In this document: in pieces, positions 1-5,925 of the stretch
How positions within the stretch are numbered: position 1 is the stretch's first letter
Layout of the letters: every line of letters begins with the position of its first letter
Assembly (NCBI GenBank): GCA_003241785.1
Contig: QFPW01000058.1
Coordinates: 1 to 5,925, forward strand
Reading direction: 5' to 3'
Source: Rhodovulum sulfidophilum
Lineage (GTDB): Bacteria; Pseudomonadota; Alphaproteobacteria; Rhodobacterales; Rhodobacteraceae
Length of the DNA: 5,925 nucleotides
Made by a program: the position numbers and the translations under genes
Notes under the pieces: generated by a model
Seen by the model: only the letters and a program-made list of their open reading frames with translations
Told to the model about the DNA's origin: nothing
Databases searched by the model: none

Positions 1-1
1 C

Positions 2-2416
2 CGCTCGGTGCGGGTGAAGGACGCCGACTGCTATCCGGCGGCGGCGAACGCGCCCTGCGGCGAGACGCTGACGGTGCTCGACGGGCGCGGCCGGCCGTAT
101 CGGACGCTCGAATACGACCGGGCCGGCACCGACGTCGGCTCGAGCAGTGGCGCGCGCGCGACCACGACCTGGCTCAATCCGCTCGGCTGGCTGACCAAGG
201 TCAGCGATCCGCGCGGCAGCCTCTGGACCTACGCCTACGACAGCTTCGGCAACCAGACCCAGAGCAAGGATCCCGATCTCGGCACCTGGAAGATGGAGTA
301 TGACGCGTCCGGCAACCTGCTCAAACAGACCGACGCCAAAAGCCAGGTCATCACCTTCCAGTACGATCTGCTCGATCGGCGCACGAAGAAGGTCGCCGGG
401 GGCGTCACCTTCACCTCGGGCTATGACACGGCGCGGAGCGGCTACTTCAACGTCGGCCAGCTGACCCGGCTCACCGACGGCGCCCAGGTGATCACCTACG
501 ATTACGCGCGGCTCGGCGGGCTCGCGAAGGAGAGCCACACGCTCGAGGACCGGACCTATACGATCGAGACCAGCTTCACGAGCAACGGGCTCGTGAGCGG
601 GATCAGGCTGCCGAGCAGCGCGAACGGCGCGTCGAACGCCTCGGCGGGAAGCTATGGCTATGACGCCGGCGACCGGCCGATCAGTTTCGGGACGGCGGTG
701 AGCGCGATCGCCTATGACGCCTGGGACAACCCGACCACGCTCCGCTATGGCAATGGCATCACCGAGACGCGGAGCTATTCGGCGACGCGGGGCTGGCTGA
801 CGGCGGTCGAAGTCGCGAAGGGCTCGGATGTCCGGCTCAACACCCGGCTGACGCGCTCGGCCTCCGGGCTGATCACCCAATCGAACACGCTGAACGCCTT
901 CGGCCGGTTCAACTACGTCTACGACTATGCCGGGCGGGTGCGGTCCTCGACCAACTTCGGCGGCAAGCCCGACTATACCCAGGCCTTCACCTATGACGCG
1001 GCGGGTTCGATGCGCTCGAAGACCGGGATCGGCGCCTATGCCTATCCCGCCGCCACGGCCGCGCGGCCGCACGCGCCGACCAGCGTCGCGGGCGTCGCCT
1101 TCAGCTATGACGCCAACGGCAACATGACCAAGGGGCTCGACGGCAAGGTGCTGACCTACGACGTCGAGAACCGGGTGAAGACGGCGAAGCTCGGAAGCGC
1201 GACGACCACCTACGCCTATGGCGCGGACGGCACCCGGCTCAAGGCGACCGCCGGCGGCGCGACCACGTTGACGATCGGACCGATCGAGGTGCGGAACTTC
1301 AAGGGCACGGGCGGCGAGACGCTGATCCTCTATCCCGCGCCGTGGTTCCGCGTCACCGGCGGCACAACCTCGGTCTTGCACCGCGACCAGGTCGACTCGA
1401 TTCAGGCGATCACCGGGGGTGGCGGCGGCGTGGTCAAGGACACCACCTACCAGCCCTTCGGCGAAGCGCGCGATGCGACGAGCATCGAGAACCCGATCTC
1501 GCCCTCCGAGAGCCACGGCTACATCGGCGAGCGCTACGACGCCGGGCCCGAGCTGCAGTTCCTCAACGCCCGCTACTACGACCCGAAGCTCAGCCTCTTC
1601 ACCTCGCCCGACTGGCTCGACGTCACGCTCCCCGGTGTCGGCACCAACCGCTTCGCCTACGCCGGGAACAGTCCGGTCAATATGAGCGATCCGGGGGGGA
1701 ACTGCCCGATGTGCGCCGCCGCCGGATTCGGAGCGTTGGCCGGCTTGGCCGGACAGTTCGCCTCCGACGTCTATGGCGTGCTCCAAGGCGGCGAATGGAG
1801 CAGCGCGCGCGACTACGCGGCGTCGGCCGCGGCGGGCGCCGTGGCAGGGGCAACGCTTGGTCTGGCAACACCGGCCGTCGTGGGTGTGGGCACCGGCGTC
1901 GTCGCGGGCGCCGCGAGCGGGGTGACTGGGACCGTGGCGGGTGGGCTTTACCGCGATGGTCAAATGCCGAGTGTTGGCGAGCAGCTGACAGGCGCCGCCA
2001 TTGGCGGGGCGTTTGGCGGATTCTTGCGCCCTATGGCGCGGCCATTGACTAGGGAGACTCCTGCGATCCCTGAAGTCGCTCCTGCGAAGACATACGTTGG
2101 TATCGATATCGAGGCGAGTTGGGGCAACCCCCGTACGCTCGCGGATCATTTCGCACGGCACGGAGCAGATTTTGGAGCCGTAGATCAGGACGCATATGCC
2201 AGAATGGCATCTCAGTTTTTTGAGCGCGCTCTGGCAAAGGGGCTTCCAACGCGGATAGATGCAAAGGGAGGCATTCGTGTATACGATCCGGATGCCAACA
2301 CGTTCGGTGCCTACAACGCTAACGGGACAACGAAAACTTTTTATCGGCCAACTAGTCCGACCTACTGGGACAGGCAACCAGGTAATGGACCTACAATCTT
2401 TGGAGGGCCGCGATGA
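2..2416 (+). CDS. RHS/YD-repeat polymorphic toxin protein, 5'-partial
   Basis: The frame is open from base 2, so the true start lies left of the window. Residues are counted from the GTG at 8 (802 to the TGA). About ten YD-type repeats lie at residues 75-415 (for example YAYDSFGNQT, MEYDASGNLL, FSYDANGNMT). The RHS-associated core follows: HRDQVDSIQAIT at 458-469, TTYQPFGE at 479-486, GYIGERYD at 504-511, NARYYDP at 520-526, and NSPVNMSDPGGN at 554-565. In this family the repeats build a hollow shell enclosing the C-terminal toxin, and the core's aspartates (here probably D535 and D561) release it by self-cleavage. Residues 570-680 are Gly/Ala-rich and hydrophobic. The tip, 698-802, is a variable toxin-like domain. 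No N-terminal PAAR, signal or other delivery domain falls within the window, so the secretion route is unknown. The stop overlaps the next gene by ATGA. RHS identity is very secure; toxin activity is inferred. Confidence 0.95.
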   Translation, partial: RSVRVKDADCYPAAANAPCGETLTVLDGRGRPYRTLEYDRAGTDVGSSSGARATTTWLNPLGWLTKVSDPRGSLWTYAYDSFGNQTQSKDPDLGTWKMEYDASGNLLKQTDAKSQVITFQYDLLDRRTKKVAGGVTFTSGYDTARSGYFNVGQLTRLTDGAQVITYDYARLGGLAKESHTLEDRTYTIETSFTSNGLVSGIRLPSSANGASNASAGSYGYDAGDRPISFGTAVSAIAYDAWDNPTTLRYGNGITETRSYSATRGWLTAVEVAKGSDVRLNTRLTRSASGLITQSNTLNAFGRFNYVYDYAGRVRSSTNFGGKPDYTQAFTYDAAGSMRSKTGIGAYAYPAATAARPHAPTSVAGVAFSYDANGNMTKGLDGKVLTYDVENRVKTAKLGSATTTYAYGADGTRLKATAGGATTLTIGPIEVRNFKGTGGETLILYPAPWFRVTGGTTSVLHRDQVDSIQAITGGGGGVVKDTTYQPFGEARDATSIENPISPSESHGYIGERYDAGPELQFLNARYYDPKLSLFTSPDWLDVTLPGVGTNRFAYAGNSPVNMSDPGGNCPMCAAAGFGALAGLAGQFASDVYGVLQGGEWSSARDYAASAAAGAVAGATLGLATPAVVGVGTGVVAGAASGVTGTVAGGLYRDGQMPSVGEQLTGAAIGGAFGGFLRPMARPLTRETPAIPEVAPAKTYVGIDIEASWGNPRTLADHFARHGADFGAVDQDAYARMASQFFERALAKGLPTRIDAKGGIRVYDPDANTFGAYNANGTTKTFYRPTSPTYWDRQPGNGPTIFGGPR
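1517..1699 (+). other. RHS-associated core domain and DPGG junction
   Basis: Encodes residues 504-564 of the RHS protein: GYIGERYD, NARYYDP, then NRFAYAGN and PVNMSDPGG. This is the most conserved block of the family and marks where the constant shell ends and the variable C-terminal region begins. The usual ending is DPxGL; here Leu is replaced by Asn and a CPMC pair (C566, C569) follows at once. The family places autoproteolysis at this junction. Whether cleavage still occurs with the altered residue cannot be told from sequence. Confidence 0.85.
1712..2044 (+). other. Gly/Ala-rich hydrophobic linker of the RHS C-terminal region
   Basis: Encodes residues about 569-679. Three runs of small hydrophobic residues with GxxxG-like spacing are visible (about 570-582, 604-647 and 660-673), separated by polar patches containing GGEWSSARDY and YRDGQMPS. 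Glycine-zipper segments of this type are common just before toxin tips in RHS and CDI proteins and have been proposed to help membrane insertion or translocation. That role is inferred here. The segment ends in a Pro-rich hinge (RPMARP, then PAIPEVAPAK) before the toxin-like domain. Confidence 0.55.
2099..2413 (+). other. Putative C-terminal toxin domain (nuclease-like tip) of the RHS protein
   Basis: Encodes residues 698-802. Recognisable elements in order are LADHFARHGADFG (711-723), an amphipathic helix with YARMASQFFERAL (730-742), IRVYDPDANTFGAYN (756-770), GTTKTFYRP (773-781) and YWDRQPG (786-792). I recall this H-x3-H-x2-D-F-G plus YDPxTNTFGxYN pattern from C-terminal tips of RHS, CDI and phage-associated proteins. 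The alternating small helices and strands suggest a BECR-type RNase (barnase/EndoU/colicin/RelE group). Candidate active or structural residues are H714, H718, D721, R757, Y759, K776, T777 and W787. The class assignment is from memory and not certain; a substrate cannot be named. The lower GC than the core supports a swapped tip. Confidence 0.6.
2402..2407 (+). promoter_or_regulatory. Strong ribosome binding site (GGAGGG) for the CPxC gene
   Basis: GGAGGG ends five bases before the ATG at 2413 and forms the Gly-Gly codons near the end of the RHS protein. Together with the ATGA overlap it decides the start of the small gene. It indicates that the gene is translated well and coupled to the toxin gene on one transcript. 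Confidence 0.8.
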
Positions 2417-2664
2417 ACTACCAGTGCCCTGTTTGTGGCTACGCAGGCTTGCAAGAGCCGCCGCGTGATTTAGAGAGCGGCGGATCTTACGAAATATGCC
2501 CCTCTTGCGGGTTCCAGTTCGGAGTTTCAGATAGTGATTTATGCATCAGGGATGAGGATTGGAGAGCTGCGTGGATCGAATCCGGGATGCCTTGGTCATC
2601 TGTTAGCATCAAACCTCCGCCCGCTTGGGATCCACGAGAGCAACTCAAGGAAGTGTTGAATTAA
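2413..2664 (+). CDS. Small double-CPxC (zinc-ribbon-like) protein, putative immunity protein
   Basis: 83 residues with two CPxC knuckles: C5-P-V-C8-G-Y near the start and C29-P-S-C32-G-F after the sequence GSYEI. The four cysteines are spaced as in a zinc-ribbon or rubredoxin-like metal site. The C-terminal half holds W50, W54, W61, a PPPAWDP motif (68-74) and a short final helix (EQLKEVL). This matches a widespread family of small uncharacterised cysteine-rich proteins, related in pattern to the Pfam Cys_rich_CPCC group, though the second motif here is CPSC. The protein is acidic (about 13 Asp/Glu against 6 Lys/Arg). Its ATG overlaps the RHS stop (ATGA) and has a strong ribosome binding site. 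Position, size, charge and shared low GC all suggest that it neutralises the preceding toxin tip in the cytoplasm. This is inference; no signal peptide or membrane segment is seen. Confidence 0.85.
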   Translation: MNYQCPVCGYAGLQEPPRDLESGGSYEICPSCGFQFGVSDSDLCIRDEDWRAAWIESGMPWSSVSIKPPPAWDPREQLKEVLN

Positions 2665-2700
2665 CAACTTCCCCACCTTTAGGCGGAGAGGATGTTAATT
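2659..2700. terminator. Imperfect hairpin between convergent genes, probable bidirectional terminator
   Basis: A 42-base inverted repeat. The outer arms AATTAACA (2659-2666) and TGTTAATT (2693-2700) are a perfect 8-base match. The inner arms pair 2668-2677 with 2682-2691 with two mismatches, closing on a four-base TTTA loop; A2667/A2692 is a further mismatch. The left arm contains the TAA stop of the CPxC gene, and the structure begins 17 bases past the dnaE2 stop. Read on the minus strand, two of the mismatches become G-U pairs, so the fold is better in the dnaE2 transcript. There is no clean U-tract, only a T/A-rich outer stem, so the terminator call is moderate. A mobile repeat unit is an alternative. 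Confidence 0.55.
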
Positions 2701-2717
2701 ATGTGCCGTTTATGCCC

Positions 2718-5700
2718 TCATCGGAAATCTCTCGGCCTGACCTCGAGCCCGCCGGTGGGCGCGCCCTGGTCATCCGGGGATTGCCTGTCCTGACCAGGAG
2801 CGCGGCGCGCCTCGGAGCCGATCCCGTCGAGCTCCGCCGAAAGATCGAATAGCCTTTGCGCGATCAGATGCACGACGGCGCCCTCGCGCTGGATCCGGCC
2901 GCGCACCGCCATCAGGCGCGCGCCGAGCACCGCGCGACGCTGACGCTCGTAGAGCTTCGGCCAGACGATGACATTGGCGACGCCGGTCTCGTCCTCGATG
3001 GTGACGAAGAGCACGCCCTTGGCCGATCCGGGCATCTGGCGCACCAGCACGATGCCGGCGGCGGTGAGGGTCCGGCCGTCGCGCGCGTCCATCGCCTCGG
3101 TGCAGGGGACGATGCGCCGGCTGGTGAGCGCGTCGCGCAGGAACGCCACCGGGTGGGCGCGCAGCGAAAGCCCGGATTGGCGGTAGTCCTGGATCACCTC
3201 GGCGCCCTCGGTCATCGGCCGGAGCATCGCCGCCGGCTCGTCGGCCTCGGCGCGGATCGCGTTGGCGCGGGCATCCGCCGCCGCGAACAGCGGCAGCGGC
3301 GCGTCGCGAAGCGCCTTGATCGCCCAGAGCGCCTCGCGCCGCGCGAGACCGAGCCCGGGGCGAAACGCGTCGGCCTCGGCGAGGCGGACCAGCGCCGAGG
3401 GCGGCAGGCCGGCGCGCCGCCAGAGGTCATCGACGGAAGGGAAGGGGGTTTCGCGCGCCGCGACCAGCGTGGCGGCATGCGCGTTGGCGAGGCCCTTCAC
3501 CATCCGCAGCCCGAGCCGAACCGCGAACCGGTCGGGCGTATTAGTCGGCTCGAGGGTACAGTCCCAGCGGCTGGCGTTGACGCAGATCGGGCGGATCTCC
3601 ACGCCGTGCTCGCGCGCGTCGCGCACGATCTGCGCCGGGGCATAGAAGCCCATCGGTTGCGCGTTCAGGAGCGCGGCGCAGAACACGTCCGGGTGCCAGC
3701 ATTTGAGCCAGGAGCTGGCATAGGCGATCAGCGCGAAGGAGGCGGCGTGGCTCTCGGGGAAACCGTAGGAGCCGAAGCCCTCGAGCTGGCCGAACGTGCG
3801 CTCGGCGAAATCCACCGCGTAGCCGCGCGACACCATCCCGGCGACGAGCTTGTCCTTGAAGGCGGAGACGCCGCCGGTGTGCTTGAAGGTCGCCATCGCG
3901 CGGCGCAGCTGGTCGGCCTCGCCCGGCGTGAAGCCGGCGCATTCGATCGCGACCCGCATCGCCTGCTCCTGGAACAGCGGCACGCCGAGGGTCTTGCCGA
4001 GCACCTTCTCGAGCTCCGGCGTCGGATAGTCGATCGGCTCGCGGCCCTCACGGCGGCGCAGATAGGGATGGACCATATCTCCCTGGATGGGCCCGGGCCG
4101 GACGATCGCGACCTCGATGACGAGGTCGTAGAAGGTGCGGGGCTTGATCCGGGGCAGCATTGCCATCTGCGCCCGGCTCTCGATCTGGAATGTCCCGAGC
4201 GTGTCGGCGCGCCGGATCATCGCATAGGTGCGCGGATCCTCGGCCGGGATGCTGGCGAGATCAAGATCAATGCCCTTGTGGTCGCGCAGCAGATCGAAGC
4301 CGCGCTTCATGCAGCTCAGCATGCCGAGGGCAAGGCAATCGACCTTCATGAACTTCAGGATGTCGATGTCGTCCTTGTCCCATTCGATCACCTGGCGGTC
4401 GGCCATCGCGGCGGGTTCGATCGGCACGAGCTCGTCGAGCCGATCGTCGGTCAGCACGAACCCGCCCGGGTGCTGCGAGAGATGTCGGGGCGCGCCGACG
4501 AGCTCGCGGGCGAGATCGAGGGCGAGACGGAGCCGCCGATCGCCGAGGTCGAGGTTCAGTTCCGCCGCGTGCTTCGCCTCGATATCTTCGCCCGAGCCCC
4601 AGACGCCGCGCGAAAGCTGCTTCGTCAGATCCTCCGGCAGTCCGAGCACCTTGCCGACATCGCGCAGCGCGCCGCGTGGCCGGTAGCGGATCACCGTCGA
4701 GCAGAGCGCGGCCCGGTCGCGGCCGTAGGTCTCGAACACCCACTGCATCACGATCTCGCGCCGCTCGTGCTCGAAGTCGACGTCGATGTCCGGCGGCTCG
4801 CGCCGTTCCTCGGAGACGAAGCGCTCGAAGAGGAGATCGTTGCGCGCGGGATCGATCGCGGTGATGCCGAGCACGTAGCAGACGGCCGAGTTCGCCGCCG
4901 AGCCGCGCCCCTGGCAGAGGATGTCGCGGGAGCGGGCGAAGCGGACGATCGCATTCACCGTCAGGAAATAGGGCGCGTAGTCGAGGCGTTCGATCAGCGC
5001 CAGCTCGTGGCGCAGGATGGTGGTGACTTCGTCGGGCAGACCTTCGGGATAGCGCGCGGCGGCGCCTTCCCAGGTCAACCGCTCCAGCGACTGTTGCGGC
5101 GTCAGGCCCGGCGTCGCCACCTCGCGCGGATACTGGTAGGCGAGCTCATCGAGCGAGAAGCGGCAGCGCGCGACGATCTCGGCCGTGCGCGCCACCGCCT
5201 CCGGATATCGCCGGAACAGCCGCGCCATTTCGGCCGGGGGCTTCAGGTAGCGATCGGCGTGCCGCTCGCGGCGAAAGCCCGCGTCGTCGATGGTGACGCC
5301 GTGCCGGACGCAGGTGACGACGTCCTGCAGGACGCGGCGTCCCGGCTCGTGGAACAGCACATCGTTCGTTACCACGGTCGGCACCCGCGCCTCGGCTGCG
5401 AGGACGCCGAGTTCGTGCAGTCGGAGCTGGTCGTTCGGCCGGCGGCGCAGCGTCAGCGCGAGATAGGCGCGATCGCCGAAGCTCTCGCGCAGCCGGCGGA
5501 GGCGGAGACCGCACTCGGCGTCGGCCGCGTCCGGCACGAGCACCGCGATCATCCCCTCGGCATAGGCGATGAGGTCCGACCAGTCGAGCAGGCAGCGCGC
5601 CTTGCCGCCGCGCGCCTTGCCGTGCGTCAGCAGGCGGCAGAGCCTGCCATAGGCCGCCCGGTCCATGGGATAGACGAGGACCGAGAAGCCGTCGCGGAGA

Positions 5701-5909
5701 TCGAGGCGGCAGCCGACGACGAGGCGAACCCCGGTCTCCTTGGCGGCCTGGTGCGCGCGCACGATGCCCGCGAGGCTGTTCCGGTCGACGATGCCGAGCG
5801 CCGGGATCCCGAGCGCGGCCGCTTGTGCGAACAGCTCCTCGCAGGAGCTGGCGCCGCGCAGGAACGAGAAATGCGACGTGACCTGAAGCTCGGCGTAGCG
5901 CGCCATCAT
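2718..5909 (-). CDS. dnaE2: Error-prone DNA polymerase DnaE2 (ImuC)
   Basis: Complete 1063-residue C-family polymerase, of normal length for DnaE2, opening with YAELQVTSHFSFLRGAS. Domains: N-terminal PHP-like domain (about 5-270) with degenerate metal ligands; palm with GRGSAANSAVCYVLGIT (334-350) and PDIDVDFEHERRE (373-385), giving catalytic D376 and D378, and a third in KVDCLALGML (D524); then VRPGPIQGDMVHPYL (603-617) and FGSYGFPESHAASFALIAY (712-730); a helix-hairpin-helix region near 790-860; and an OB fold (about 946-1022, GVLFVTIEDETGVANVIVW). LPLF at 872-875 loosely resembles a clamp-binding motif. It ends RPRDFR, as DnaE2 proteins usually do. With ImuA and ImuB, DnaE2 carries out SOS-induced translesion synthesis and damage mutagenesis. 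The first ATG (5909) overlaps the stop of the preceding gene and has a weak GGGA seven bases upstream; ATG at 5906 is the alternative. LexA control would act outside the window. Confidence 0.97.
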   Translation of the reverse strand: MMARYAELQVTSHFSFLRGASSCEELFAQAAALGIPALGIVDRNSLAGIVRAHQAAKETGVRLVVGCRLDLRDGFSVLVYPMDRAAYGRLCRLLTHGKARGGKARCLLDWSDLIAYAEGMIAVLVPDAADAECGLRLRRLRESFGDRAYLALTLRRRPNDQLRLHELGVLAAEARVPTVVTNDVLFHEPGRRVLQDVVTCVRHGVTIDDAGFRRERHADRYLKPPAEMARLFRRYPEAVARTAEIVARCRFSLDELAYQYPREVATPGLTPQQSLERLTWEGAAARYPEGLPDEVTTILRHELALIERLDYAPYFLTVNAIVRFARSRDILCQGRGSAANSAVCYVLGITAIDPARNDLLFERFVSEERREPPDIDVDFEHERREIVMQWVFETYGRDRAALCSTVIRYRPRGALRDVGKVLGLPEDLTKQLSRGVWGSGEDIEAKHAAELNLDLGDRRLRLALDLARELVGAPRHLSQHPGGFVLTDDRLDELVPIEPAAMADRQVIEWDKDDIDILKFMKVDCLALGMLSCMKRGFDLLRDHKGIDLDLASIPAEDPRTYAMIRRADTLGTFQIESRAQMAMLPRIKPRTFYDLVIEVAIVRPGPIQGDMVHPYLRRREGREPIDYPTPELEKVLGKTLGVPLFQEQAMRVAIECAGFTPGEADQLRRAMATFKHTGGVSAFKDKLVAGMVSRGYAVDFAERTFGQLEGFGSYGFPESHAASFALIAYASSWLKCWHPDVFCAALLNAQPMGFYAPAQIVRDAREHGVEIRPICVNASRWDCTLEPTNTPDRFAVRLGLRMVKGLANAHAATLVAARETPFPSVDDLWRRAGLPPSALVRLAEADAFRPGLGLARREALWAIKALRDAPLPLFAAADARANAIRAEADEPAAMLRPMTEGAEVIQDYRQSGLSLRAHPVAFLRDALTSRRIVPCTEAMDARDGRTLTAAGIVLVRQMPGSAKGVLFVTIEDETGVANVIVWPKLYERQRRAVLGARLMAVRGRIQREGAVVHLIAQRLFDLSAELDGIGSEARRAPGQDRQSPDDQGAPTGGLEVRPRDFR

Positions 5910-5925
5910 CCGAAGATCCCGTGCA
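5906..5925 (-). CDS. imuB: C-terminal codons of an upstream gene, probably imuB
   Basis: Reading leftward from the edge, the frame gives an incomplete xTG codon, then His-Gly-Ile-Phe-Gly and TGA (5908-5906). Y-family polymerase-like ImuB proteins typically finish with a Leu-His-Gly-Leu/Ile-Phe tail, and imuB is the usual gene immediately before dnaE2. The TGA overlaps the dnaE2 ATG by four bases (ATGA), which points to translational coupling. Only five full codons are visible, so the identification rests on this short tail plus gene order. ImuB is a catalytically inactive Y-family scaffold that links the beta clamp, ImuA and DnaE2. Confidence 0.6.

Noticed and set aside
8..10. GTG at position 8 as the true start of the RHS gene.
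   Set aside because: The frame is open to the window edge, there is no ribosome binding site in the few bases available, and the sequence begins in the middle of an RHS-type region. It is a truncation by the window.
1342..2052. A 236-codon open frame on the plus strand inside the RHS gene.
   Set aside because: Its product is an Arg-rich, low-complexity shadow of the RHS core in another frame, with no recognisable domain. High GC removes stop codons.
2049..2264. A 71-codon minus-strand frame opposite the RHS toxin tip, considered as an antisense antidote.
   Set aside because: No ribosome binding site or familiar motif, and the sense strand encodes recognisable conserved toxin-tip motifs.
2625..2852. 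A 75-codon plus-strand frame spanning the end of the CPxC gene and the 3' end of dnaE2.
   Set aside because: It covers two well-supported genes in other frames and has no visible domain.
4267..4743. Open frames of 150-160 codons on both strands within dnaE2 (also around 4228-4686 and 3262-3645).
   Set aside because: They overlap conserved DnaE2 catalytic sequence in other frames and have Arg/Ser/Pro-rich compositions typical of GC-rich shadows.

Overview
This GC-rich window (about 68-70% GC over most of it by hand count) looks like chromosomal DNA of a proteobacterium, most likely an alphaproteobacterium and perhaps a sphingomonad. That placement is an inference. It rests on the base composition, on an ImuB-DnaE2 mutasome arrangement, and on an Rhs core that runs into an Asn-Cys-Pro-x-Cys junction, which I associate from memory with sphingomonad Rhs proteins.

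Layout. Positions 1 to 2416 (plus strand) hold the C-terminal 800 or so residues of a large RHS/YD-repeat protein whose beginning lies left of the window. It has about ten YD-type repeats, then the conserved RHS-associated core ending in a DPGG motif at 1688-1699. A glycine/alanine-rich hydrophobic stretch follows, and the last ~105 residues form a compact variable domain with the look of a polymorphic nuclease toxin tip. A small gene at 2413-2664, overlapping the RHS stop codon by four bases (ATGA) and carrying a strong ribosome binding site, encodes an 83-residue acidic protein with two CPxC motifs. It is the best candidate for the cognate immunity protein. The toxin tip and this small gene together drop to about 53% GC, as expected of an exchangeable toxin/immunity cassette attached to an old RHS backbone.

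Positions 2718 to 5909 (minus strand, convergent) hold a complete error-prone DNA polymerase DnaE2 (ImuC), with its three catalytic aspartates visible. At the right edge the last codons of an upstream gene, ending His-Gly-Ile-Phe-Gly-stop, overlap the dnaE2 start by another ATGA. This fits the C terminus of ImuB and implies a translationally coupled imuB-dnaE2 operon entering from the right.

The 53-base gap between the two convergent units is occupied largely by an imperfect 42-base hairpin (2659-2700), probably a terminator shared by both sides. The two units have unrelated jobs: interbacterial competition on the left, and SOS-induced translesion synthesis and mutagenesis on the right. No RNA genes, insertion sequences or CRISPR arrays were seen. 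The least characterised part is the RHS tip plus its CPxC partner.
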